DNA of 64,000 bases from Pegoplata infirma (GCA_963921195.1 OY992539.1:98464964-98528963); one strand, 5' to 3'. Shown: positions 32,687 through 44,380, numbered from the stretch's first letter. Notes: generated from the letters alone by a model not told the origin. A program made the numbers and translations.

Positions 32687-33481
32687 TTCTTAATAAACTT
32701 ATAAGCTTTTTTTTTTATCATCTTACACATTTTATTATTTGTTTAGGGTAGGTAGGTGTTATGTTGACATTCCAAACCTACAATGTAATCTAACTAGCCG
32801 GCTGGTAATGGGATTTTTATCTATTTATCTACCTATATGTTATGTTATTATAAGGCATCCATCAAGGTAGATGTCTCTACAAAGCTACCTAGGTAATGGC
32901 TGTGATTCATCATGATGTCAAGTTCTCAGTAACAAAAATTAAATATATAGGATGCGCTAAATAAAAAATTATGTTACTTAAGATATTTCCTTTTAAAAAT
33001 TCTAACAAAAAAAAAGTTGTGGGTTCAAAGTCAAACTTATGGAAATAATTCCTAGTAGGGTTTAGTAGAAGAAAAGTTCGATTTAATTTTTTTTGACCGC
33101 CCTTTCGTGAAAGTTCCCACTGTGCGCCGCTGATTAAATTATTCCTTCGTATCATTATTTTTATCAAAACACATGTATTGGCATAAGCGTATATAAGTTA
33201 TCGCTATAAAGCTTATGCAATTTTAAGATATTAATCGTTTTAAAAGAAAAATGTAAATATTTTTTCCGTTGAATTCAAACGTATTTTTACCAAAATTTGT
33301 TTTATTTTTCTCGAACATTTTAGAGCCAAAATTGTAAATTATATGCGCTAGTATTTTGTATGGGAAATAACGTGGATAATTATCCACGCTTAAATTAAGC
33401 GTATAAACGTTAAGTGATGAACACCAAAACATTCATATTTTACGTGAAACGCAAAAATATATTATAGCATTAATTTTTATA
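32687..33481. other. Unassigned interval
   Basis: No gene recognised. Frames at 32910-33167 and 33223-33432 on the minus strand are short, lack known motifs and have no start context. Confidence 0.5.
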
Positions 33482-33999
33482 GAGAATATATATTCTCTAT
33501 ATATATTATCTATAAAGAATATATATTCATGATGCCCGATCAATTTTAAGACCTTCTAGCGATGTCCGTCTGCCCGTCTGTCTGTCTGTCTGTCTGTGGA
33601 AAATGCTGTCACAGACAAAATATTGCACAGAGATGACTGAAACTTAACATATTTATTGGAAGTTCTCCCGAGAAGTTTGGTATTGTATTTGAAAAATTTC
33701 TGTACATTCAACATAACCTAACAATAGAAAATGCTTTAATTCGGCTTCTGGCTGACATATGTTAACATAATTGAACACCAAATGGTATTTAAACAAGTAC
33801 GAACATATTTGTTGACAAAAAATGAAAAAAATTGCGGATTTTTTTTCCAACATTTTTTTTCGCGGAAATTTTTTTTCAATTTTTTTTTTTTTTCAAAAAT
33901 AATTTTCTTTTAAATAAAGTTTTTTGCAATAATCTTTTTAAAATTGTGGAGGGTATCACTATATTCGGCAAGGCCGAATTTAACTTTTTTACTTGTTTT
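33482..33999 (-). mobile_element. Mini-me type A element, 3'-truncated
   Basis: Head (AACAAGTAAAAAAGTTAAA, TTCGGCCTTGCCGAA, GTGATACCCTCCAC) lies at the right end and the GTCT/GTCC array at about 33568-33598. The last ~70 bp of the usual element, with the GTTTGTAAC core and terminal GGGTATA, is missing and replaced by ATATATTCTCTA repeats (33482-33525). It abuts foldback F copy 2 by about 12 bp. Confidence 0.75.
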
Positions 34000-34011
34000 A
34001 GCTAACGTATA

Positions 34012-35789
34012 TGAGGCATTCCACACCAAATGTCCCGCTACAGAAAAACATGTGTCCCGTAAATTTCTGAATAGGTTGCTTGGATAGCCCTATAAATAAC
34101 TAAGAAAATTGCGTTTTTGGTTCTTCAAATTTTCGAAAACTGGGCTTAGGAGGCGTGGTCAAATATTGGAAAAATGGTAAAATTTGTGGCGAGTTGCCTT
34201 GATTAAATATTTATCACATTAATACGGAATGCACCACAATGTCAAAAATTTACGTTCTTATATAGTTTTATATGGGCTATCGATTAAAATTTTTTTTTTG
34301 GAAAATTTTCAGAACCCGTTCTGAAATTTTCCATTTTTTAAAAAAGAAAATTTATCAAAAATCCGGCCACTTTTTTTTTCTTTTTTATTTATTTTTTTAA
34401 AAGTTTAGATGTTTGTCCATCCACACAAAAAAAAATCAGAAACACGTTCATCTTTTTTTTCGAGAAAATCGCATTTGAACTTTAAATTTCATAACAATTT
34501 TGTTAATTGCTTGTATTTCTTTGTTTTAAAGATGCGAATGAGTAATATTAATTGCATAAATATTCGTCATACGCTCTGTTGACACAAGAAAATACAATCA
34601 AATTACAAAATTGTTATGAAATTTAAAATTCATATGCGATTTTCTCGAAAAAAAACGAAAAATACATTTCTGATTTTTTTGTGTGGATGGACAAACATCT
34701 AAACTTTAAAAACAAAATTTAAAAAAAACAAGTGAGAGTGTTAAATTCGGCCGTGCCGAATCTTTGATACCCTCCAACATGTTGAAAAATATATAAAAAA
34801 AATTCAGAGGCATTTTTTGTGGGGCGGGGCTCTGTATGGGGGTGGTGGGGGATACCGTTCTCATCGCGATAAATGTTTACTAATTCATTTATTATGCTTT
34901 TTTAACTTTAGTAATACCATTTTCTCATAATTCTTATGATTTTTTTAAATCCACGCCCACAAAAGGGGGCGTGCCGTTTAAAACTAAATTTTGTAGCCCT
35001 CGGGGTCTAATTACAGGACTCTGAACTCCTTCTGATACAAAAAGGTTTTATTTGTTTAACAAAAATGCAAAAAAAGGTGTAAAAATTTACGCTTTTTAGA
35101 GTTTTTTTTTAGTTCTTTAAGGGGGAACTTTTTTGCCCCTGGTCCGATTTTACCCATATCCGAACTTAACCGGCCTATGACCATGAGACACATTTGTGCC
35201 CATTTTCAGGAGTATAGCTCTTTTATTTTGGACTGAATCGTGTTTTATACAGACGGACGGACGGACGGACGGACGGACGGACGGACATTCATAGAATGAC
35301 TTAGAATCGATCATAGATCAATAATATATATACTTTATGGGGTCCCCGACCTATATTTTTATGCGTTACAAACGGAATGACAAAGTGAGTATACCCCCAT
35401 ACTGTGGTTGGAGGGTATAAAAAAAAAAAAGTAGCCGGATTTTTGATAAATTGACTTTTTTAAAAAATGGAAAATTTCAGAACGGGTTCTGAAAATTTTT
35501 CTTGGAATAAAATTTTATTCGATAGCCCATACGAAACTATATAAGAATGTACATTTTTAAGATTGTGGTGTATTTCGTTTTAATGTGATAAATATTTAAT
35601 CATGGCAACTCGCCACAAATTTGACCATTTTTCCAATATTTGACCACGCCTCCTAAGCCCAGTTTTTGAAAAATTGAAAAACCGAAAACGCAATTTTCTA
35701 AGTTCCATATAGGGCTATCCATACAAGCTATTCAGAAGTTTATGGTACACGTGTTTTTTTTCGCTGGACATTTGGTGTGGAATGCCTCA
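34012..35789. mobile_element. Foldback family F, copy 2, split by a mini-me type B element
   Basis: Ends TGAGGCATTCCACACC and its inverse are flanked by TA (34010-34011, 35790-35791). The left arm runs to about 34727 and the right arm resumes at 35420. Landmarks match copy 1. Confidence 0.8.
34728..35419 (+). mobile_element. Mini-me type B element
   Basis: Starts AACAAGTGAGAGTGTTAAA, hairpin ATTCGGCCGTGCCGAAT, then TTTGATACCCTCCAAC. It has a (GACG)n run at 35253-35284, CTTAGAATCGATCATAG, TTTATGGGGTCC and GCGTTACAAACGGAATGAC, and ends ACTGTGGTTGGAGGGTATAA. It shares layout with type A but differs through the middle (34790-35220), including GGGGGCGTGCCG. Non-coding. Confidence 0.8.
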
Positions 35790-35791
35790 TA

Positions 35792-36840
35792 TACGTTTAC
35801 ACGAAAACAGGGCTAATTTTATATTATAAGTTTCAAAAAAAAAAAAAACAATATTTTAATTGCATCCTCAAAAGCGTTCCATGGATGTACTGTATAAATC
35901 TCGATTTATATTTCCAGGGCTTATAATTACAAATCATATACCAATTTTACCTAACCGATTACGGGTAACAATAGTTTGAAATTTTTTTGAAAAATCTGAA
36001 AAAAATCATTCAAAGCTTTTTGCACCAAACCAAATAAAATAGGGGGGTAATAGAAAAAAAAATTTTAAGCCACTCAAATTTTGACAATAAATTCATTTGT
36101 TGATAAATGAAAAATAATGGAATACACGTAAGCAGAAGTAAAATTTAGATACCAGAACAAAAAGTGTCAAAGCATTTCTTCAATAAGTTCCAGCTCTAAA
36201 TAAACATTTTTAAAATTTCTTTACCCATCGAGCGATATTGTTGAAACAACACAATTTTTCCAACCCTACCTAACATTCATAAAATGCCCTTCTAAAATAT
36301 CCCACAAATCCTTCTTATATATTATGTTATATTTGTATGTGCATTTATTTTTTTTTTGTTTCTTTATTTATAGCTTTATGTCGACATGGATATTCAGTTT
36401 ATGTGTCAATAAAGCGGAAAGAACATTTCACAAAAAAAGGATTCCCTAAAGGGCATAAAATACGCTTAGTTTGGTCTTTTTATGCCTTAATTTTTTTTGG
36501 CAACATTATTATAAAATTACATTTGAATCAATAAATACCAGGCATAAAATCGTATTTATGCATTATGATTTCTTTCCTTTTTTGGTCTTTGTGCAAGAAA
36601 AGTTCCTAAATACTTTTTATTAAATATAAAACAGTAATTTACACTTATTTTATAATCAAATTGACAAAGTAATAAATTTGAGTAACGGCGACATTACTTG
36701 TTTGTTTTTTTTTTTTTGTGTTTATAATTAATATACCGCTTAGTAACATAGTGACATAACTCAAAAAACCTAATTTTGTTAAAAACATGTGTAAAGTTCT
36801 TAATTTAAAATAGTTTTTAATTAAAGAAGACTAATACTTT
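35792..36840. other. Unassigned interval
   Basis: Contains the third copy of the TTTTTTGCACCAAA block (35975-36045). Frame 36337-36534 is hydrophobic-rich with no recognised domain. No gene called. Confidence 0.5.
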
Positions 36841-37035
36841 CTGATTAATTTTTATTAATAAATAAAAATTGTTTTATTCGACCTTTAAAATATTATATTC
36901 TGTGAGGATGTTTTATTCTGGCTCGAGGTCATTATTTTCTTTACTAATTAAAACCATGATATTCTCATAGCATAATTTTCAAGAAAATTATTTTTTGTTT
37001 TAAATTTATTTATGTTGGTCATTTTTGCAAGACTT

Positions 37036-37082
37036 AATCGACACGTGTTTCGGAATTTGTCAAGATTCCATTGTCAAGATTA
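37036..37082 (-). ncRNA. Hammerhead-ribozyme-like motif, copy 2 (minus strand)
   Basis: Complement of GACACGTGTTTCGG ... CATTGTCAAGAT. Same layout as copy 1, with helix II GGAAT/ATTCC and helix III ACAC/GTGT. Core TTGACAA. Confidence 0.45.
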
Positions 37083-37115
37083 TTTAGCAATTATTTCGTT
37101 TCTATTTTTGCTAAA

Positions 37116-37164
37116 TAATCTTGACAATGGAATCTTGACAAATTCCGAAACACGTGTCGATTAA
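37116..37164 (+). ncRNA. Hammerhead-ribozyme-like motif, copy 3
   Basis: TAATC, TTGACAA, helix II GGAAT/ATTCC with loop CTTGACAA, GAAA, ACAC/GTGT, GTC, GATTA. It is only about 30 bp from copy 2 on the other strand. Confidence 0.45.
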
Positions 37165-37366
37165 GTCTTGCAAAAATGACCAACATAAATAAATTTAAAA
37201 CAAAAAATAATTTTCTTGAAAATTATGCTATGAGAATATCATGGTTTTAATTAGTGAAGACTAATACATATAAAATGTGAAAAAGTCTAAAAATCCATTT
37301 TGTGTTTATGTCACTGTTGTAGATAAAAATAAATATTAATGACGAAAAAAATTTTTGGGAATTGTG

Positions 37367-37386
37367 CCCCCCCCCCCCCCCCCCCC
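37367..37386. repeat. Poly-C run, 20 bases
   Basis: Uninterrupted cytosines in otherwise AT-rich DNA, followed by GTTTTCAAATTCCTGG. Its length may vary between assemblies. Confidence 0.9.
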
Positions 37387-37409
37387 GTTTTCAAATTCCT
37401 GGATACGTC

Positions 37410-37602
37410 GCTGTTGCATAATGACATAACTCCCAAACTTAAAAATGAAATAACTTCCAAAAAAAAAAAAAGGAAATAATCCCGCAGATTTGGGAGTTAT
37501 TTTATTATGAAATAACTCCCAAATCGTATGGAAATTTTTGGGACTTATTGCATTATTTTTCTTGGGACTTATTTCATTGGGAGTTATTTCATGGCGCCCT
37601 TA
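37410..37602. repeat. GGGAGTTATTTCATT-type short tandem repeat V, copy 1
   Basis: Variants of GGGAGTTATTTCATT and their complement (AAATAACTCCCAAA) alternate, ending TCATGGCGCCCT. The same block occurs at 60140-60317 with the same TCATGGCGCC end. Frames across it are meaningless. Confidence 0.65.
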
Positions 37603-38080
37603 CCGTGGTCACTTTTTGAAAATTATTGATTTTTGTTGAAGTTATGCTAACGTAAACTTAAAACATTAAAAAAGCTACATTTCTTTTTCATTTAAAACAT
37701 AAATAGGTAAAAATTTTTAACAAACAGGTTAATACCCCATAAAATATGTTTCATTTTAGTTCCGGAGTTTTAGATTAGATTTTTTAAATGAAAGAAAATA
37801 ATATAAGATCAATGTTAATTTTGTTAAAAAATCCCAATCAACTCTATGAAGTAATGATTGTCAACTTCCTTTAGTTATTTTAATCCTTTGTAGGGCTTCA
37901 GTTTTATACTCAAATTTATATACTTACTCCATTCATATGTGAACATGATAGTTCACATATAACTAGAGTAAAAACTGTTATATGTAGTTATTCGATATAC
38001 GTATTAGAGTGAGCATAAAAACATTGCTTTTGTAGTATTCAAAATCAATGAAGGAAATATTTTTAGCAAGCTAGTTATTT
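37603..38080. other. Unassigned interval
   Basis: AT-rich, no gene, repeat or palindrome recognised. Confidence 0.5.
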
Positions 38081-39238
38081 ACGAGGGCAGATCAATAATT
38101 CCGTGATTTTTTGAACGAACACTGTTTTTTTTTCAAAAAAATAATATTTTTCAACATAATCTCCTATTAGCTCAATACACTAACAAGGGAAGTCTCCCTG
38201 GTGTCACCCGATCCGAACTTCATGAAATTTGGATATGTTGTTAAGAACGAAAATTAATTTGACACCTATTTTCTTTAGCGGCCAAAACTCATTTTTAGGT
38301 TGGGTCTATTTGTATGGGGGGAAATTGACCTTTTTCAGTTTTTAACGATTTACGCATATTTAAACAAAATTAATATAGGCATATGTGGTATCAGATTAAA
38401 GGTATTAAAAATACCTATCTCGTGGTGCTAACATCGAGCCAAAGAAATAAATATTTTTCGACTTATTAACAAAAATGTCCTAAAATTTTCGTATATTACT
38501 CAATATGACGAAAAGTTGTGCATGTTTGGACACGATCTTAACACACGTAGATAGGTTTTCCAAAGACCTTTCTTTTTGTATGTTACATGACTAGGTTTCT
38601 TTGGAGATAAACGAAAAAAACTGAAAAATGGCATTTTCTTCCCCCCTCCTTTTCACCACCTAAATATGAATTTGGGCCGCTAAAAAAAAAATACGTGTCC
38701 CTTTATTTTTTCTGCTCTACAAATTCATAAAGATCCGAGGGTGATACTAGGGAGACTTCCCTTGTAAGTCCAACGTTTCTCCAATTTTTGTATCCCTTCC
38801 AAAAAATAGGATTTTTCAAGGTCCATAAAATAGGCATTTGTTTGATCAATAATTTTATCGTTGGAGGTAATCGCTGTGAATTATCCCGTATGCATTCCAA
38901 CTATTGACATCACCTTATTGGCCGACAAAATTACCTCGGCCTTTTTCGGAGCCTGTTCACAAGAAGAAACCCATTGTTTAGATTGCCGCATGGTCTCCGG
39001 AGTGTTATTATGGATCCATGTTTTATCCACAGTTACAAAACGCAGCAAAAATTTATTCGAATTGAACAATCCTTTGAAGTTGTCACACGATTACGTTTAT
39101 GGTAAATTGAGAACAAACGCAGCACCCATCTTGCAGACAGCTTTTTTTAACCCATTTATCACTAAAAATCGAAACCACACTGCCATATGAAATGCCTATG
39201 GCATCAACAATCTCACACACTTTTTATTGATCCACCCT
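38081..39238 (-). pseudogene. Mariner transposase remnant, split and internally deleted
   Basis: On the minus strand, from about 39235: CEIVDAIGISYGSVVSIF, then KKLSARWV, then after a frameshift NKFLLRFVTVDKTWIH (first catalytic Asp, near 39026) and PETMRQSKQW, ANKVMSIV and GIIHSDYLQ. A deletion removes the middle with the second and third catalytic Asp. Then NAYFMDLEKSYFLEGIQKL is followed by EKRWT. A Harbinger-like MITE interrupts here; the frame resumes at 38181 with CIELIGDYVEKYY and ends near ICPRK. ACGAGGGCAGATCAATAA at 38083-38100 probably belongs to the terminal repeat. The N-terminus and other end are missing. It is a dead Tc1/mariner copy. Confidence 0.85.
38184..38764. mobile_element. 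Harbinger-like MITE Y, copy 1 (581 bp, TAA TSD)
   Basis: TIR CAAGGGAAGTCTCCC on both ends, with similarity extending inward (GTGTCACCCGATCCGAA against GATCCGAGGGTGATAC). It is flanked by TAA (38181-38183, 38765-38767). The mariner coding frame on both sides proves that it is an insertion. Non-coding. A second copy starts at 63488. Confidence 0.85.
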
Positions 39239-39487
39239 AGTATTGGGGTATAATCAGAGTCTATATATGAGTAGTTGACTTAAACAAATAACAAAATCCT
39301 ACAAAATTATTTTTCTGGCCTTCTCTAAAGTGTGCTTTTTATTTATACGGGAAACAAATAACAAAACAAAATCATTTTACCATATGGAAAATATCCGTTT
39401 AAAGCTGTGTTTAAAACACTCATAAAATATGTTCCATATAACGGTATTTTTACATTGAATATACAATGTTTAAAAGATTTCCTGACA
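39239..39487. other. Unassigned interval
   Basis: No feature recognised between the mariner remnant and foldback P4. Confidence 0.5.
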
Positions 39488-40501
39488 TTATTAGCCCAGG
39501 AAAATAAGGAGTCATCTGCGGAAAATCGGAAAGGTTCTCTGAAAATTCGCACAAAACTTAGTTTTGGCAATCTAAATAAGGGGAAAAAAGTCCCAAGGAA
39601 TCACCCGTGTCCTTGCTGAGATATTGAGGTCAAAGGTCACAAAAACCGGGTTTTTTACAGTTTTTTGCTTATACCTCGCTCGATATGCGTCGTACACTTG
39701 AAGAGTCTATAACAAAACTTGTAGAATATAAAATTATCTACAATATGTCTCTTGGTACTTTATTCGTATCTCTCACCGTTTCTGAGATATTAAGGCCTTA
39801 ATTCACAAAAACCAGATTTTTTATAGTTTTTTTGTTAATATCTCGCTTGATATGAGTGATACGCGTTAAAAGTCTATGAAAGAACTTATAGAATATAAAA
39901 TTATGTACAAATTTCTTTTTAAAATTTTTTTTCGTATCCCTCACCGTTTTTGAGATATGGGCGAATTTATCTTTAATTAATAAACATAAAAGGGACACGA
40001 AATAATGACACCAACCATGAAAACTAAAAAGATCATATCTTTTAAACGAAATAGTGTATTACTAAAAAAAGTGATACGTAGATAATTAATCTAGCTTTTA
40101 TTTGAGTCTGATCTAGAGCAGATTGTGTAATTTATGATTACACTCAGGAAAAAAACTCTGTCAAAAACAAAATCTAAAATCTAAACAAAATCTAAAATCT
40201 AAACTTTAAGCAGATTTTTCTGCTGAAAAGGATATTTTTAATAGAAAATAGCAGAAATCAGCAGATTATTTTTCTAATTTTACAGAAATATTTAGCAACT
40301 ATGATTAAAAAAAGTATTTTTTTCAAAGATTTAATTAAAAAAATTTATTGAAAACAGCATAAGCTAAAAAAAATACACTTAGAAAAAAAAAAAGCTTCAG
40401 AGCTTTTCGTGAGATAAATTATCAGCTGAAATCAGTAAATCAGCTGAAATCAGCAGATTTGTCTGCTGGTGACAATCGTCTCGTTGTAGCGAAAAAACCA
40501 A

Positions 40502-40576
40502 GGGCTGTGGTGGGAATCGAACCCACGACCCCCAGTTTCAAAGGCTAGCGCGCTATCAACTAGCCTACAGGGGCCA
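40502..40576 (-). other. tRNA-derived sequence
   Basis: On the minus strand, an A-box-like TAGGCTAGTTGATAG, then CTTTGAAAC and a perfect T arm GTGGG-TTCGATT-CCCAC (40509-40525). The acceptor strands (GGCCCCT at the start, ACAGCCC at the end) do not pair well and the anticodon stem is poor, so a functional tRNA is unlikely. A tRNA-derived SINE head or decayed tRNA fits better. It lies in the loop of foldback P4. Confidence 0.55.
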
Positions 40577-41067
40577 CACAATGAATATATTTTTGTTGCT
40601 TTTTTTAATTACTCTACACTAAGTTATATCAAAAACACACAATAAAATACTTCCTGTCTTAATAAATAAGTTAAAGGTAAAAAATGAAAAGGTCTAAAAA
40701 AGGGGCTCTAACAACACAATCCTAATCTGTAACTTTTTTGTTGGTCGGTAAAAATTTATATGATACCGGAAGATGAACAAACGAAGTATTACTAAAAAGA
40801 CTACCCTGTGACGTTGGAAAAAAATAGCTATACATATTAAGAGACCTGTATCTAAAAAATATTTTAAAATAACTTAATTTTACAATTCGACCTTCGTAGC
40901 ATTTTCATTAATTACACAATCTGCTCTAGATCGGAATCAAATTAAAGCTAGATTTATTATCTACGTAGCACTTTTTATTTTTTAGTAATACACGATTTTG
41001 TTTTAAAAATATGCCCTTTTCAGTTTTCATGTTTGGTGTCATTATTTCTTGCCCCTATTATATTCAT

Positions 41068-42606
41068 TAGGGCGGGTCGATTTTTTTTGTCAAAAATTGT
41101 ATAGCAAAAACATAATCTACATGAAATTCTAAGACCATTTCCCAAAGAAACCATGTTTCTAACATCAAACCCTATACCGCGCCTAACGACATGAAGATTT
41201 GTCCGACCGTCCTTTTTTTCATAAGCAAAACATAGAACTTGACTCTTTTTTGGTGTTTGTGTTAATTTTTGGGCTTTGGGATGCTCTAAGGTATATAGTA
41301 AAATTTTATTGGCAACATTTTTGTAGAACATTTCATCCCCACCCTCCCCCTCTTTCGGGGTGTTTTTTGCGATTTGTTAGAATAGAGCCAAAAACCGTTA
41401 TGAGAGGGAGTTAGAGGGTTAATATGTTTCACAAAAATATTTGCCATAATATTTTCTACAAAGTTGCTGAACATACCCTACACCTCAGAAATAAAGAAAG
41501 CATAGTTTTATATACCAATATTCTGCAAGAACATATCCAGCGGCAATGTTTTACTAATTGCCGTTGGATATAATTCGAACAATTTTTGGGATTATGACCG
41601 GCAAGCATATTAGACATAATCCCTGAAATGGAGAAATAAATAATTAGATTGATTTCTAATTAAAACGCCACAGACGAAAAATTATAATAAGAAATTTTAA
41701 CAATAAATCGCTGCTTTTATTGTTAATCCATGAAAATTTTACTCCATTATTTATTTTACATTGGGCTGCAGTATATTAATATGTAGTGTGATACCCTGAA
41801 AGTCAGTGCAGGGGTTGTGGGTTCGATTCCCTACAAAGCCTTTGTATGTAACTTACAAAGGGAAGCTGGTGCAGCGGATTTTTCTTAGTAAATAAATGTA
41901 TCTAATTGAGGATCATAATGATATTTCGTAAAAAAAAACACATAGATACTTTTGTGGGATGAAATTGGAGAGTTGCATATCGGAGAGAAAAAAAGCTGTG
42001 TTCGATAAAAATGTTTGATAACTGAATATTTTTTTTACATCAGTATTTGATTTATTTGATTAAAATTTTTTTTTTTACAAAAATTAAAAAAAAAAAAATT
42101 TCGAGTGTAAATTTTTTTGAGTGTAATTTTTTTTTTTAGTGTAATATTTTTGTTTTGTTTTTTTGAGTGACAAAAACAGCCTTTAAAATATTTTTTTGGC
42201 TTACCATTCCTTTTCAAAGCGCGTTTAGCGTTTTTTTCAACACGGGAGTTCTTGTTAAAACCCGTCTTAAATTCCCCATTTTGCTAAAAACTTATGAACC
42301 ACTTAATAGATTTCGCTGAAATTTAGTATTAATCTAAGCTGAAGTATAACAAATATATTCGCCATGCTTCAGCAGCTTGCCGTATATATTTTTCATTTTT
42401 CCGCTAACATTTGAAAGTTAGCGTGTTTCACACAGACAAAATGACAGACGGACGGACGGACGGATTTTCATATTATTAGGCGCAGTATAGGGTTTGATTT
42501 TAGACCAATGGTTTCTTTGGAAAAGTTTCTTAGAATTTCTTGTAGATTTTGTTTTTGCTATACGATTTTTCAGTTTTTTTCGATCCATACAAATCGACCC
42601 GCCCTA
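41068..42606 (-). mobile_element. hAT-like non-autonomous element, copy 2 (1539 bp, 8-bp TSD)
   Basis: Inverted copy of 24609-26149 with the same TAGGGCGGGTCGA termini, long imperfect TIRs, GACG run (42450-42463) and tRNA-like segment. The perfect duplication ATATTCAT lies at 41060-41067 and 42607-42614. It sits in the right arm of foldback P4, whose left arm (near 39975-39990) shows the uninterrupted version. The close match between the copies implies recent activity. Confidence 0.88.
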
Positions 42607-43199
42607 ATATTCATGATTTAAAGATAAATTCGCCCATATCTCAAAAACGGCGAGGGATACGAAAAAAATTATAAAGAGAAATTTGTACACAATTTTATAT
42701 TCTATAAGTTCTTTCATAGACTTTTAAGCGTATCACTCATATCAAGCGAGATATTAGCAAAAAACTATACAAAATCTGGTTTTTGTGAATTTTGGCCTTA
42801 ATATCTCAGAAACGGTGGAAGATACGAAAAAAGTATTAAGAAACATATTGTAGATAATTTTATATTCTACAAGTTATAATAGACTCTTAAAGCATACGAC
42901 GCATATCGAGCGAGATATTAGCAAAAGACTGTAAAAAAACCCGGTTTTTGTGACCTTTGACCTCAATATCTCAGCTAGAACACGGGTTATTTCTTGGGAC
43001 TTTTTTTCCCTTATTTATATTGCCAAAGCGAAGATCTGTGAAAGTTTTCAGAAAACCAATCTGATTTTCCGCAGATTGCCCTTTTTTCTCCTTATTTTCC
43101 TTGGCTATTATAACAATATCAAACTCATAACTTTTTTTAGGAGTGCTGTTTTTCGTAATTCAATTTACACAATCCACAAAGATTTTTTATCTTTCTATA

Positions 43200-43336
43200 A
43201 AAGCTAACCATTTTTCTGAAATGTGGCCAAAGCACATGGGACATGTACCCTAGTATGACACATTTCAGATGTGGACACATGTGCTGTGTGCTATGGCCAT
43301 ATTTCAGATGTCAAATGTTGCCACATGTGGCATGGG
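43200..43336. repeat. Cluster of CACATGTG-type palindromes
   Basis: CACATGGGACATGT, ACACATGTGC, CCACATGTGG and related E-box-like palindromes occur several times, with two near-direct units (CATTTCAGATGT twice). The insertion site of the following hAT-like element is in the last one. It is probably repeat-derived. Confidence 0.5.
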
Positions 43337-44156
43337 TAGGGTTGCCATCCGTCCTCTTTTCCCCGGACACCGTCCTCTTTTTTAGGGCGTCCGGGGCAGT
43401 CCTACTTCTTTTTTAGAAAGTGTCCGGGGTTGTCCTACTTTTTGCACTTTACCCGATAACATTTTTTTATTACTTTTAAACTTTTGAATTATTTTCATCG
43501 CCATATTTTCGCTTATCAGCAGTAATGTCAACTTTTTGAGAACAAAACGCACAAAAATTAAAAAAAAAACGCTTCAAATTAATTATATTTCGAGTAAAAA
43601 TTCACTCTAGGTAGTGCGAAAATAACTACGTTAGCATCAATTCTTATCAGCTGTTGTGTGTCTTAAAGTTTGCTCTCAAAAAAAGATTTGTATATCAAAA
43701 ATTTCCATTACAGATTAAAAAAAATAATAATTTTAAGAAAATTCCTTTGAATTTCCAAAAATTCCATTTGTATTTCAGAAATTTCCAATTGTATTTCAAA
43801 GGTTTCCAGTTGTATTTTAACATTTTCTAAATGCTTTTCAGAAAAATCCGTTTCAGAAATTTCCAATTAAATTTAAAAAATGTCCATTTATGTTTCAAAA
43901 ATGTCTAAATGCTTTTCAGAGAATTCCAATTAAATATATTTAAAGAATTTATATTTCTATTAAAAATTTTTCAAATGCTTTGCAGAAAGTTTTGATATAA
44001 AAATAAAATTTTTTTAAAAGCATTTAGTTAATTATATTTTGAGTAGGTTTTTTCCTAGCTCGAGGTCATTAAAACTATTATAATCTCATATAATAATTTT
44101 CAAGAAAAAATTTTTCTGTTTTAAATTTATTTATGGTGGTCATTTTTTGCAAGACT

Positions 44157-44206
44157 TAATCGACATGTGTTTCGGGATTTGTCTAATCCCATTGTCAAGA
44201 TTATTT
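44157..44206 (-). ncRNA. Hammerhead-ribozyme-like motif, copy 4 (covarying helix II)
   Basis: On the minus strand: TAATC, TTGACAA, helix II GGGAT/ATCCC with loop TAGACAA, GAAA, GTC, GATTA. The other copies have GGAAT/ATTCC, so one pair changed from A-T to G-C on both sides while the stem was kept. Confidence 0.45.
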
Positions 44207-44380
44207 AGCAAAAAATAAAAACCCTGTACTACAAGTAGCAAAGGGTCTTTAATGACAATCGTTTATGATCAAACTAAAATAAAAATACATATTCGACTCT
44301 ATTTCCATTGGGATTTGGAAGACGAAAATTGTACCATCGTAGTAAGGTCACGATCATCATCCCGAAACACGTGTCGACAA

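Larger units (their letters stand above)
36845..37262. repeat. Penelope-like repeat X3, two head-to-head partial copies
   Basis: Minus-strand copy 36845-37090 and plus-strand copy 37105-37262 meet around TTATTTCGTTTCTATTTT. Both contain the ribozyme-like motif, ATAAATAAATTTAAAAC and TTTTCTTGAAAATTATGC. Inverted partial copies are a known habit of Penelope-like elements. Confidence 0.6.
39488..43112. mobile_element. Foldback element P4 with ~0.65-kb arms
   Basis: The left arm (39488-40146) reappears inverted as 40905-41067 plus 42615-43112. Shared landmarks are AGGAAAATAAGGAG, AAAAGTCCCAAG, GATATTGAGGTCAAAGG, CGCTCGATATGCGTCG, GATATGGGCGAATTTATC and GATTGTGTAATT. The right arm is broken by hAT-like copy 2. 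The loop (40147-40904) carries repeated AAAATCTAAAC, AATCAGCAGATT/CAGCTGAAATCAG motifs and a tRNA-like sequence. Confidence 0.78.

Noticed and set aside
38861..39190. 109-codon plus-strand frame
   Set aside because: It is the antisense of the mariner transposase remnant.
40502..40576. Functional tRNA (possible GAA anticodon)
   Set aside because: The T arm is perfect but acceptor and anticodon stems do not pair properly; treated as tRNA-derived.
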